Positions 36,801-44,370 of a stretch of DNA of 64,000 nt are shown here, one piece after another. The notes below the pieces were generated by a model. It was not told the origin of the DNA, did no database searches, and saw nothing but the letters and a program-made list of their open reading frames with translations. A program made the position numbers and the translations under genes. The first letter of the stretch is position 1. Each line of letters begins with the position of its first letter. This stretch comes from JADKHC01 sp047600805 (lineage in GTDB: Bacteria; Verrucomicrobiota; Verrucomicrobiia; Opitutales; Opitutaceae), in NCBI GenBank assembly GCA_047600805.1, contig JASGKG010000001.1, forward strand, positions 3,658,001 through 3,722,000, written 5' to 3'.

Positions 36801-37164
36801 CCGACGAAAGGCTGATATCTTTCGTCACAGAGCCTTGGGCGGGAACAGTCACCGTGATTTCCTGCGTGTCCAAGCCAGTGTAGGAAACACTCAGCTTAAC
36901 TTCACCAGCAGGAACCCCGGTGAGGGTGTAAAGACCGCCGTCTTCAGAGAAGGTCACCTTATCGGTGCCGACAACCTGAATTTGGGCGTATTTAAGGTAT
37001 CCGCCTGTGCCTTGGTTAAGCACGCGGCCAGTAATGGTAGCGGTTTGCGCTGAAGCGGTAGTCGCCAATGCGACCACGCCCAGCAACATCGCTACAAATC
37101 CGCCGCAACGGCGGATGATGGACGAGCAGAGCCCGCCCACGCGTTTTGTATGGGTTTGGTTCAT
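33805..37164 (-). CDS. TonB-dependent outer-membrane receptor with CarboxypepD_reg-like N-terminal domain
   Basis: Large outer-membrane transporter, related in design to the receptor at 13978. I place the start at ATG 37164 (MNQTHTKRVGGLCSSII), giving a long signal peptide ending near TTASAQ; the frame extends ten codons upstream. The 1119 residues comprise a CarboxypepD_reg-like sandwich (TITGRVLNQGTGGYLKYAQI), a linker (LGEFKVASAREGNARAIVEQ), a plug (LLPGVTVDYVDNDVRTTRIR) and a barrel that ends with VGVKGQF, the expected terminal Phe. The substrate is unknown; no degradative genes adjoin it and no SusD is present. Its terminator is directly downstream, followed by the IS66 copy. Confidence 0.93.
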   Translation of the reverse strand: MNQTHTKRVGGLCSSIIRRCGGFVAMLLGVVALATTASAQTATITGRVLNQGTGGYLKYAQIQVVGTDKVTFSEDGGLYTLTGVPAGEVKLSVSYTGLDTQEITVTVPAQGSVTKDISLSSASEYGDTIKLGEFKVASAREGNARAIVEQRLAPNIKTVIAADAFGDVSEGNVGEFLRLLPGVTVDYVDNDVRTTRIRGLPGKYALTTMDGHAIATAGSASINTGRQFELEQVSLTSLDTIETSKSPTPDMQTPGLAGNTNIISKSAFSQKGRSIKYSAGIGMSTKDLTVRRSDGWNDQDHYKMFPVVNAEWIDTLMDGRLGIVLSAGHSSSYNEQNAITGSYTFDRNPYNNSMEIPLVTQIQLQNGPKITDRESVLLNLEFKASDDLKLALRTSYGNYKAEFYNRNWTINASTTAQLTSTNTANVWSTATNNGMLDRSYLNTGIVALPQQGNYFYTTTAGTTQANQTQTNAAVTGSNFRKSGGTFVISPAMSWKLNDFKIDAATSFSRATSMYRSGADGYFSYIQSQMNNVAWNWAKTGERSYHIQQTNYNGVSNTGSMLDISNYTSGGTAINEIRDGEDRVWTANADLTWDRSDWAIPTTFKAGASTQLKVLDINVWVRRWGMTLTNTGPSSATAINLGDYVDPYDPDTAGGVELRDINGRVGSMPSADKWKLYSLFKAYGNDDPYSMSANGPFKANVNQNLRAKLQNQFDIEEKIHAGYMMATFQPMKKLSIVAGLRFEKTETIGRSYDDKGLIASLASIGITTTAYNAMNSTQKGAITGTGSSADNDQALNYVYYRYGNRSKHTQDYTNTLPSVQAKYNFSKNLLVRAAYYKSLLRPDFQHAVGGVTVSDPSTPGYYSFTLKNSDLKPEMADNFDASVEYYMEPVGLVSVAVFYKDVKDIQVSTSQTINSPSDLPEAIANLGIGDISYGNATISTYTNGPKTNIWGGEIAYKQELSFLPVFLKGFGVDANYTYIHPEDDRLWALVANPGDGLSKNAFNFILRYNRAKFSGQITTTWADKKINAISNVSLNADGTITPTGAATGNYGLNTNTYTWIRDRWQVNLNLNYKLHRRATLFLNVSNLFNEPQYRYTEQPEYINRHGNYGTQFTVGVKGQF

Positions 37165-37194
37165 GTCAGTTAGCAGGGGGTTCGGTGTAGGCAA

Positions 37195-37491
37195 AATGCA
37201 CTCAGTCAGTCACTGAATACAGGTCACCGGATCTTATATCAATCGATACAAAGCCCGGCGGAGTTGGAAGGCCGAGGAGTGAGATGGCTTAGTAAAATCT
37301 AGTCAATCTTAAATCCCGGACACATGTCCGAACTTGGGGTGAAAAGCCTTGTTCGCGCGACGTAACGAGGAACTCCGTCTTTATTTGACGTGTTTGTTGG
37401 AAAAAAGTGGACAATCCAAAGAGTCGCCGCTCTTTGGACAGAACGAGCCGTCGTAACATCAACGACGCCGAGGTGTTCTTTTCAATTTGAT
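37195..37491. other. Intergenic region between TonB receptor and tRNA, with two palindromic sites
   Basis: No gene is seen. The region contains a dyad CGGACA-CA-TGTCCG at 37317-37330 and a perfect 9-bp stem TCCAAAGAG-TCGCCG-CTCTTTGGA at 37415-37438. The second has no T run. Promoters of the receptor (minus) and tRNA (plus) must lie here. Function of the dyads is unknown. Confidence 0.45.
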
Positions 37492-37790
37492 GGGCCTATA
37501 GCTCAACGGTTAGAGCAGAGGACTCAGTTCGGGTCGCTGGTATGGAAACGTGCCAGTAGTCAGGTGTAAATTCGGTGAACGGCCTGCCCAAGAGGCGACC
37601 CAACGCCGAGCCAAGCGCGTAATCGGCTTTCGATAACGTGAAGGTGTAGAGACCATAATCACCCGCCTAAAATGGAGACATCACGGCGAAGGCATGGTCC
37701 AGACCACGTACGGATTCTGGTCCGGCGGCGAAAGCCGAAGTGGTAAGCATAATCCTTTGGTTCAGGGTTCGAATCCCTGTGGGCCCACCA
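37492..37790 (+). tRNA. tRNA with anticodon CAU (probably tRNA-Ile2), split by a group I intron
   Basis: Joining 37492-37524 to 37748-37790 gives a perfect 76-nt cloverleaf. The acceptor is GGGCCTA/TGGGCCC with encoded CCA, the D arm GCTC-AACGGTTA-GAGC, the anticodon arm GAGGA-CTCATAA-TCCTT, and the T arm CAGGG-TTCGAAT-CCCTG. The anticodon is CAT. The body resembles tRNA-Ile2 genes, whose C34 becomes lysidine so that AUA is read; elongator tRNA-Met is the alternative, and sequence alone does not settle it. The initiator is excluded because the first acceptor pair G1-C72 is matched. The interruption lies between U33 and C34, so no standard tRNA scan without intron allowance will find this gene. 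Confidence 0.95.
37525..37747 (+). ncRNA. Group I self-splicing intron, IC3 (Azoarcus-like) type, 223 nt
   Basis: Intron inserted immediately 5' of the anticodon. The 5' exon ends in U33 and the intron ends in G (37747), as group I chemistry requires. The P1 helix is visible: exon GACT (37521-37524) pairs with GGTC (37532-37535), with the U.G wobble at the splice site. Core elements match the Azoarcus tRNA-Ile intron from memory: AACGCCGAGCCAAGC (37602-37616, P4-P6 side), GAAGGTGTAGAGACC (37640-37654, P7/P3 side), CACCCGCCTAA, and AAGGCATGGTCCAGA (37689-37703, P8/P7). A GAAA-capped hairpin CGGC-GAAA-GCCG (37726-37737) is P9. No homing endonuclease frame is present. Confidence 0.93.
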
Positions 37791-39118
37791 TTCTTTCCTG
37801 GCGGACACTCGTGATGATGGTGAGTGACACGGTAATCTGCCAAATGGCAGGCTTGTGTGGCAACTTCACGCTGGCAGAAATTAGTGTCACCTTTTTACAG
37901 TTTACGCCGAATTGTAAAAATGAGCAGATTAATAACTCATTATTTACCAAGGGCTAACGAAATTCAACACCCGCCGTAACATTTGTGAATTAGAATTGAA
38001 CGTGAACCCACAGGCCAACCAATGCACGGTGAGGACCAGCGTGCCAAGTGAAGCTAAAACGCACTGGAGCAGCTTCTCGGCTATGAACCCTCTATGGTTT
38101 CAAGAGTGGAAGATTTGCCTACGTCAGACTGAACACCCCAACGCCTTGCCCGCCTCGTGGCGCTTGTCCTCGGTCAACCGCGAAAGAACCCGCAGCCTCT
38201 TTCATCTGCGATGATCCTGAGCTGAACTGGAGTAGGGATACGACTGCTCTGTGCTATGTGAGGTGCAGTTTGTGTCTTTCCCGTGATTCTTTGCAAGTGC
38301 CTCGTGGGCTTCAGCTTCTCTTTTGAAGCCGGTGCTAACTGTTTTACGCTGGCCAAAATATGTGTCACTTGAGACTGGATTTGGGCTTATTTTGGAGGTT
38401 TTTGTGGCCGAAATTTATGTCATCACCCTTAAAAAGGGCGTGTCACTCACCAGTGATTTGTCGATGAAACCATGAGTTGGGACAAATTCTCATCTCATGC
38501 TTTGGATAGGGGTGTGCCAACCTATGCTTTCACATTCCTAAGTTGTTATTAACGAGGGTACAACGAAATAAGCAGATTACCTTAACGCGAGAACAAATCC
38601 AACAAGAGCGTGCGTCGATGCCCGCTGGTGGCCCGCTACGACTTCCGCTGCCACCTGACTGCTCTAAACTGCATCCTGTCCTTTCGGATCTCTAACAAGG
38701 TCTTAAAATTCGGCCAAGCCTAGCTACGACGACCTTATCCACGAAACCGACTCCAGGTTGCCCAGCGTGTATGTGGCTCCAGCTAACGTTTAGAGAGCCG
38801 GCGGCGAGTTGATTGCGTTTGCCACAGGGAGAGAACCGGCCCGACGAGGCGGGAAACCCTCAGACTAAACGGTACCAGCGTACGTTATTACAAATCTCTT
38901 GTATATAGAAACGCTCTTTGAGTCCGAGTCGCGACCCGGAGAACGTCACCATAGTCTGAGCCAAACCTTCTCCCTCTAGAAGCAAGCGCCAGCATGCTCT
39001 ATACTAAGCAAACCGCTGAGCATCACTGCTGTTGCACGAGAAAAGGGCGATACTGTGCAACCATCGCATCAAAGGTGCTCGGCATAAATTCAACCTACGT
39101 TTGCCCACCTTCGACGCC
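37791..39118. other. Gene-poor region after the tRNA, with inverted and direct repeats of a probable relic element
   Basis: No reading frame here looks like a real protein. Exact 14-bp inverted repeats TGGTGAGTGACACG (37818-37831) and its complement (38439-38452) enclose about 600 bases. Within it, an imperfect direct repeat TGGCCAAAATATGTGTCA (38350-38367) and TGGCCGAAATTTATGTCA (38405-38422) shares 15 of 18 bases. Repeated TGTCA-containing end sequences of this sort are seen at IS21-family termini, so this may be an eroded insertion sequence without its transposase. The remaining 650 bases to the glycosyltransferase start show nothing I can name. Confidence 0.4.
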
Positions 39119-40405
39119 ATGTCTTTCTCTCCTCTCATTGGTTCCACCGCCACGGTTCGCAATCTCGTTGCACCTTCATTGACGCGAACGGCGCGCAGAT
39201 CAAATAGCCGTGCGAGCGCCAAATCGCCCGCACCGTTGATCGCCTTTTGCCATTTGAGTTGGAACGGCGTCTGGCAACGGCCACAGCAATTTCTTTCCCG
39301 ACTCGCGCGTACCCGCCCGGTGCTTTTTGTGGAAACGTATTGCAGCGAGGTGGCCGCGAGTTGCAGCGAGGTTCATATTCCCGCCGCGCATCCGAACGTC
39401 ACGGTCCTCGAAATGCACCTGCCTGCATCGCGCTGGCACGACGGCACCTTTATCGATTTGGAACGCCGCCGGTTGCTCCGGGAATTTCGCGCCGTCGACG
39501 GCGGCCGCTTCGATCATCCCGTGCTCTGGTTTAATGATCCGATGGCCGTGACTGCGTTCGCCGGCCACTGCGGCGAAATTGCAATTGTCTACGACTGCAT
39601 GGACGAGTTGTCGCAGTTCAAGGGTGCACCGGCGCAGCTGATCGAACGAGAGCGCGAGCTCGTTAAAATGGCCGACGTGGTTTTCTGCGGCGGTCGGAAG
39701 ATGCGCGAGAAAAGGCTTCCGCTTAACCCAAACACCCATTTCTACGGCACGGGTGTGGATTGCGAACATTTTGGTGCAGCTCGTTCGGCCACTCTGCCGA
39801 TCCATCCAGATATCGCCAAACTCCCGGGAAAAGTGCTCGGCTACTTCGGCGTGATCGACGAGCGTATCGATTACGAGCTTCTGGCCAAGCTCGCAGATGC
39901 GAATCCTGCTTGGAGCATCGCGATGGTTGGTCCCACAGCCAAAGTCGATCCCGCTGACTTCCCGCGACGTCAAAATCTGCACTGGCTCGGAGGACGGTCC
40001 TATCAAGAACTTCCCGCCATCACCAAAGGTTTCTCGGTGTGCTTGATGCCGTTCGCGATCAACGCTGCGACCGAATACATCAATCCGACCAAAGCGTTGG
40101 AATATATGGCGGCTGGCCGCCCGGTGGTTTCCACTGCACTCGACGAAGTGAAGTCAAATTTCAGCGCCGCCTCGCGCATCGCAAATTCGCGCGAGGAGTT
40201 TATACAGCAGTGTTTCGAAGAGAGCACCAAACCCGACGCAACGCGTGTGCGCCGCGGCATCGCGCTCGCTTCGCAAAATACCTGGGAGGCCATCGTCGAA
40301 AAGCTGGACGCGCATGTGCTCGATGCGATCGCACAATCCGCACAAGAGACTCCTGCCACGCTTCCCGTCCGCGCATTGCTAAACGGTCAATTGAACCATG
40401 TTTGA
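39119..40405 (+). CDS. Glycosyltransferase (GT4-like) associated with UDP-galactopyranose mutase
   Basis: Probably a cytosolic glycosyltransferase of the GT-B fold. The start is placed at ATG 39119; the frame extends to a TTG at 39032. The 428 residues begin with a poorly conserved tail and then AFCHLSWNGVWQRPQQFLSRLA, a segment common in GT1/GT4 proteins next to glf genes. VYDCMDELSQFKGAP, VFCGGRKMREKRL and the C-terminal donor-binding domain (LGYFGVIDERIDYELLAKLA ... MPFAINAATEYINPTKALEYMAAGRPVVST) follow, with the E-x7-E-like nucleotide-sugar motif. Its last 8 bases overlap the glf start, so the two are translationally coupled. A galactofuranosyl or galactosyl transfer role is inferred from this. 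Confidence 0.85.
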   Translation: MSFSPLIGSTATVRNLVAPSLTRTARRSNSRASAKSPAPLIAFCHLSWNGVWQRPQQFLSRLARTRPVLFVETYCSEVAASCSEVHIPAAHPNVTVLEMHLPASRWHDGTFIDLERRRLLREFRAVDGGRFDHPVLWFNDPMAVTAFAGHCGEIAIVYDCMDELSQFKGAPAQLIERERELVKMADVVFCGGRKMREKRLPLNPNTHFYGTGVDCEHFGAARSATLPIHPDIAKLPGKVLGYFGVIDERIDYELLAKLADANPAWSIAMVGPTAKVDPADFPRRQNLHWLGGRSYQELPAITKGFSVCLMPFAINAATEYINPTKALEYMAAGRPVVSTALDEVKSNFSAASRIANSREEFIQQCFEESTKPDATRVRRGIALASQNTWEAIVEKLDAHVLDAIAQSAQETPATLPVRALLNGQLNHV

Positions 40406-41519
40406 TTATCTCATCGTCGGAGCTGGCTTTGCTGGAAGCGTTCTGGCCGAGAGGCTGGCGCGCGGGCTCAACAAAAAGGTTCTCATCATCGATCGCCGTC
40501 CACACATCGGCGGCAATGCCTACGACTGTTACGACCAGCATGGCGTTCTGATCCACAAGTACGGACCTCACATCTTCCACACGAACTCGGAGGAAATTTT
40601 CAATTATCTGAGCCGCTTCACCGAGTGGCGCCAATATCAACATCGCGTGCGCGCTTCGGTCGACGGCCGTTTGCTGCCGATCCCGATCAACCTCGACACG
40701 ATCAACGAGCTGTACGGCTTGCGCCTGGAAGGCGGGGCCGCGATGAAACAGTATTTGGACTCGGTGGCGGAAAAGCGGGCGAAAATCGCCACTTCGGAGG
40801 ACGTCGTCGTGAACAGCGTCGGCCACGATCTCTACGAAAAATTCTTCCGCAACTACACGCGCAAGCAATGGGGTCTCGATCCGTCCGAGCTCGACGCGCA
40901 AGTCACCGCGCGCGTCCCTGTCCGGCTGAACCGCGACGACCGCTACTTCCTCGATAAATTTCAGGCAATGCCGGCACGCGGATTTACTCACATGTTCGGA
41001 AACATGCTCGACCATCCCAACATCAAAATTCTCCTAAACTGCGACTACCGGGAAATCGAAAAGGAAGTGGAGTATGAGTCGCTGATCTTCACGGGCCAAA
41101 TCGATCAGTATTTCGATTATCGCTTCGGTGAGCTGCCGTATCGCTGCTTGGAATTTAAGCACGAGACGCACAACAAACCCGTTTTCCAACCGGCGCCGGT
41201 GGTGAATTTTCCGAACGAGTACGCCTACACGCGCATCACCGAATTCAAATACCTGACAGGGCAAGAGCATCCGCTCACGAGCATCGTCTACGAGTTTCCC
41301 AAATCCGAAGGCGACCCGTACTACCCTATTCCACGTGCCGACAACGCGGCGCTCTACAAAAAATATCACGAAATCGCGGAGGAGAAGCCCAACGTCCACT
41401 TCGTCGGCCGGCTCGCCACGTATAAGTATTACAACATGGACCAAGTGGTAGGCCAGGCGCTCACCACGTTTACGCGGCTGAGCGGAACGAAACGAGCCGC
41501 CGCTGTGGCTCTGGCTTAA
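40398..41519 (+). CDS. glf: UDP-galactopyranose mutase
   Basis: Flavoenzyme that interconverts UDP-galactopyranose and UDP-galactofuranose, the donor for galactofuranose-containing surface glycans. The 373 residues match the family. The FAD-binding GxGxxG motif is VGAGFAGSVLAERLA (about 7-21), followed by the acidic end of strand 2 (IIDRRPHIGGNAYD). Conserved active-site text includes HKYGPHIFHT, NYTRKQWGLDPSEL and FTGQIDQYFDYRFGELPYRCL. The C-terminus FVGRLATYKYYNMDQVVGQAL holds the last FAD contact. It starts 8 bases inside the glycosyltransferase gene and is followed 12 bases later by a GH2 gene, indicating one operon. Confidence 0.97.
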   Translation: MFDYLIVGAGFAGSVLAERLARGLNKKVLIIDRRPHIGGNAYDCYDQHGVLIHKYGPHIFHTNSEEIFNYLSRFTEWRQYQHRVRASVDGRLLPIPINLDTINELYGLRLEGGAAMKQYLDSVAEKRAKIATSEDVVVNSVGHDLYEKFFRNYTRKQWGLDPSELDAQVTARVPVRLNRDDRYFLDKFQAMPARGFTHMFGNMLDHPNIKILLNCDYREIEKEVEYESLIFTGQIDQYFDYRFGELPYRCLEFKHETHNKPVFQPAPVVNFPNEYAYTRITEFKYLTGQEHPLTSIVYEFPKSEGDPYYPIPRADNAALYKKYHEIAEEKPNVHFVGRLATYKYYNMDQVVGQALTTFTRLSGTKRAAAVALA

Positions 41520-41531
41520 AGTTCGTTCGCC

Positions 41532-44345
41532 ATGCTTTTATCGCCGATACCGCGTCCTGAGTACCCGCGTCCCGACCGCCAACGCGGGTTGGTGGAAGGC
41601 ATCGATTGGCTCAATCTCAACGGAGCATGGCAATTTCGCTTTGATCCGCAATGTCGCGGAGTCGAAGAACAATGGTTCGCTACCGGCGGACCCGAGTGGC
41701 GCGAACAAATTATCGTGCCGTTTTGCTGGGAATCTCTGGCCGCTTGGGGCGAGGCCCACGCCGCCGGAAACGAGAACTATTATTCCACCCGCGCCTTTGT
41801 CGATCCGGTTTCAGTCACAAGTGCGAACTACCGCAGTGCCCCGCGCTACGAAGTGGGCTGGTATCGGCGTGCCATCGAAATTCCAGAATCTGGGGCATGG
41901 TTAGGAAAACGCGTTTTTCTCACGATCGGTGCGGCGGATTTTTTCACCGAAGTTTGGTGCAATGGCATTTCCGTCGGCAAACACGAAGGCGGCTACGTCC
42001 CGATCGAGCTCGATCTCACCGATGCGCTCGCGGCGTCCGGAACGCGCCGTGCGCTCCTCGTTGTACGCGTCGAGGATCCGATGGACAACCGCGAGCAGCC
42101 GGTCGGAAAACAATGGGGTTGGTACACGCCGACCAGTGGTATCTGGCAAACGGTTTTTCTTGAGCCACGCGGACGAGCCCACATCGATTATTTCCGAATC
42201 ATCCCGGACATCGATGGGCGGACAGCGACGTTCGAAGTTTTCTGCGTCGGCTGCGGCGAGCAGGCGACGGTCGTTGTGGAAATTTCTCCGCCGGAAGCTC
42301 CACGGTTTGAGGTGAGTCTGCCCGTCAGCGGCGGCGTCGCTCGGCAAGAGGTGAAGATAGAGCCGGTTTCATTGTGGGACACCGCAGCGCCACGGCTTTA
42401 TCGGGTGGTATTCCGTCTGCGACAAAACGAACGCGAAGAAGACCTCGTCCGCAGCTATTTCGGCATGCGGAAAATCCACACCGCTCCAGCCGCAGCCGCT
42501 GAAAAATCGCCCGCGCGGCTCTGCCTCAACAACCAGCCCATATATCTACGCGGTGCGCTCTATCAGTCGTATCACCCGGAGGGCGTTTACACCGCACGCG
42601 ACGCCGCCACGCTACGCAACGACATCAGCTTCGCCCGCGATGCCGGCTTCGATTTTCTTCGCGTGCACATCAAGTTGGATGATCCTCTGGTGCTCTACTA
42701 CGCCGACACGCTGGGTATGCTGCTCATGCAGGATTTCCCGAACTTCGGCGAAGGCGGCGACACACCGCTCGGCCGCCAGCGGTTCGAGCAAATGATGCGT
42801 CTCGGGTTCAAGCGCGATTTTAACCATCCGGCGATCATCGCATGGTGCTTGTTCAACGAAACCTGGGGCTTCGGGGGACAGACCGAGTTAATGCGTTTCA
42901 TCGCGCCGACGCTCAGCCCAAAAGAAAAACGCGACGCCGCGAGAAAAATGGCCAACACGTCTTCTTTTCGTTGGGTGCATGACATGTGGTTAGTGGCGAA
43001 GTCGATCGACTCCACCCGCCTCATCGAAGACATGAGCGTTGTCGTTTGGGAACACTTGGCCGCGTATGGTCACATCGATACGGATATCAACTCGTGGCAT
43101 TTTTATATCGATGACTACGACCGCGCAAAATCGCACATCGAGAACGTAGTGGCGAACACCTACCGCGGTTCGAGTTTCAACTACATCGAAGGCAGCCAGC
43201 AAAAAGACGCGCCGCTCATCAACAGCGAGTACGGCGGTGTCGGCGCACTCGATGGCGACCGAGACATTAGTTGGACCTTTAAATTCCTAACCAACGAACT
43301 GCGGCGCCACGGCCAGCTCTCGGCGTACATTTTCACTCAGCTCACCGACGTGGAGTGGGAGTACAACGGCCTGCTCAATTACGATCGCACGCCGAAACAG
43401 CTCGGCTACCCCGCGACGCTGGTGAATCAGGGCGACGTGCTCCCGATTAACGCCGCGCCCATCACGCAAGTTACTCCCGGCGCCTCACTCGAGGTTGAGG
43501 TTTACTCGTCGCATTTTTCGCGGCGACCTCGCCACGGGGTGACGTTGCATTGGCACTACACGGGGATGGACGATCTCGGGCTGACCCACGCGGAAATCGC
43601 GCGCGGCTGGGTGGAGATTCCTTTCACGCAAGATCGCGTAGAGCTGGCGAAACGCGTTGCGATTCAGGCGCCCTCGCAGCCGATGCTCTGCACGCTGTGG
43701 GTCTCCGCGACCTGCAACGAAGGGAACCCCGTCGCTACAAATTTCGTCCAACATTTTGTTTCGGCCGGAGAGCCGCTCACTCGAGAAGAACGCGGCACGC
43801 GGCTCATTCTGCGGCAGCGTCCTCACGAATGGTATACGGCTGCGTGGAGCGGCGGAAACTGCACGCGAGACGAAGCGCGCGCAGCCCGCAACTGTTACGG
43901 ACGCGGGACCGGATTTTTTGAATGGCGCTTCGAAGACGACGCGATCACGCGACTCGGCGAAGCGCGCCGCGTGCGCATCCTTTGTGAAGTGTCTTCGCGG
44001 CGAAACGATACGCCGCAAACCGATCCGCATGTTTTCGCGTCGAACATCGAGCTGTTGATCAACGGTCTTCCGGTGCATCGCGGGATACTTCCCGACCATC
44101 CGCACGATTCGCGCGGCTCACTCAGCTATCTGCACACGGGCGGGCGTGGCGCTTATGGCTATATGATTTCTGTCACCCTCGAAGATGAGTTGCTGCGCCG
44201 CGTGATCGGAGCAGCGAAAGAACCGAACCAATTAAGAATGCAATGCGTCGTTCCACGCGGCTCGCCCGCTCGCGGAGGACTCACCGTTTACGATTACGAC
44301 AGCGGCCGTTTCCCAATTTGCCCAACGGTCGTGATCGAAGCCTAG
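41532..44345 (+). CDS. Cytosolic GH2-family glycoside hydrolase
   Basis: Retaining glycosidase of 937 residues without a signal peptide, so probably cytosolic. The jelly-roll domain (LNGAWQFRFDPQ, WYRRAIEIPESGAWLGKRVFL), an immunoglobulin-like domain and a TIM barrel are in the usual order. The acid/base lies in AWCLFNETWGF (Asn442-Glu443) and the nucleophile in PLINSEYGG (Glu566). The last 280 residues form beta-domains of unknown role. Specificity could be beta-galactosidase or beta-glucuronidase; the sequence does not decide. It is packed between glf and the GH1 fusion (12 and 25 bases), so it is likely part of a galactose-glycan metabolic operon rather than the pectin locus. Confidence 0.88.
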   Translation: MLLSPIPRPEYPRPDRQRGLVEGIDWLNLNGAWQFRFDPQCRGVEEQWFATGGPEWREQIIVPFCWESLAAWGEAHAAGNENYYSTRAFVDPVSVTSANYRSAPRYEVGWYRRAIEIPESGAWLGKRVFLTIGAADFFTEVWCNGISVGKHEGGYVPIELDLTDALAASGTRRALLVVRVEDPMDNREQPVGKQWGWYTPTSGIWQTVFLEPRGRAHIDYFRIIPDIDGRTATFEVFCVGCGEQATVVVEISPPEAPRFEVSLPVSGGVARQEVKIEPVSLWDTAAPRLYRVVFRLRQNEREEDLVRSYFGMRKIHTAPAAAAEKSPARLCLNNQPIYLRGALYQSYHPEGVYTARDAATLRNDISFARDAGFDFLRVHIKLDDPLVLYYADTLGMLLMQDFPNFGEGGDTPLGRQRFEQMMRLGFKRDFNHPAIIAWCLFNETWGFGGQTELMRFIAPTLSPKEKRDAARKMANTSSFRWVHDMWLVAKSIDSTRLIEDMSVVVWEHLAAYGHIDTDINSWHFYIDDYDRAKSHIENVVANTYRGSSFNYIEGSQQKDAPLINSEYGGVGALDGDRDISWTFKFLTNELRRHGQLSAYIFTQLTDVEWEYNGLLNYDRTPKQLGYPATLVNQGDVLPINAAPITQVTPGASLEVEVYSSHFSRRPRHGVTLHWHYTGMDDLGLTHAEIARGWVEIPFTQDRVELAKRVAIQAPSQPMLCTLWVSATCNEGNPVATNFVQHFVSAGEPLTREERGTRLILRQRPHEWYTAAWSGGNCTRDEARAARNCYGRGTGFFEWRFEDDAITRLGEARRVRILCEVSSRRNDTPQTDPHVFASNIELLINGLPVHRGILPDHPHDSRGSLSYLHTGGRGAYGYMISVTLEDELLRRVIGAAKEPNQLRMQCVVPRGSPARGGLTVYDYDSGRFPICPTVVIEA

Positions 44346-44370
44346 GTCCAAGAAAAAAACATCATGCCTA

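Noticed and set aside
37317..37330. CGGACA-CA-TGTCCG dyad considered as a LexA or other operator
   Set aside because: It does not match an SOS box I know for this group, and no regulated gene follows at suitable distance.
37694..37957. 87-residue frame across the tRNA intron and 3' exon
   Set aside because: The DNA is explained by the group I intron and tRNA; a protein product with this composition is not credible. No LAGLIDADG or other endonuclease motif is present.
37996..38214. Short frames in the gene-poor region after the tRNA
   Set aside because: Low-complexity composition, no start signals and no recognisable family.
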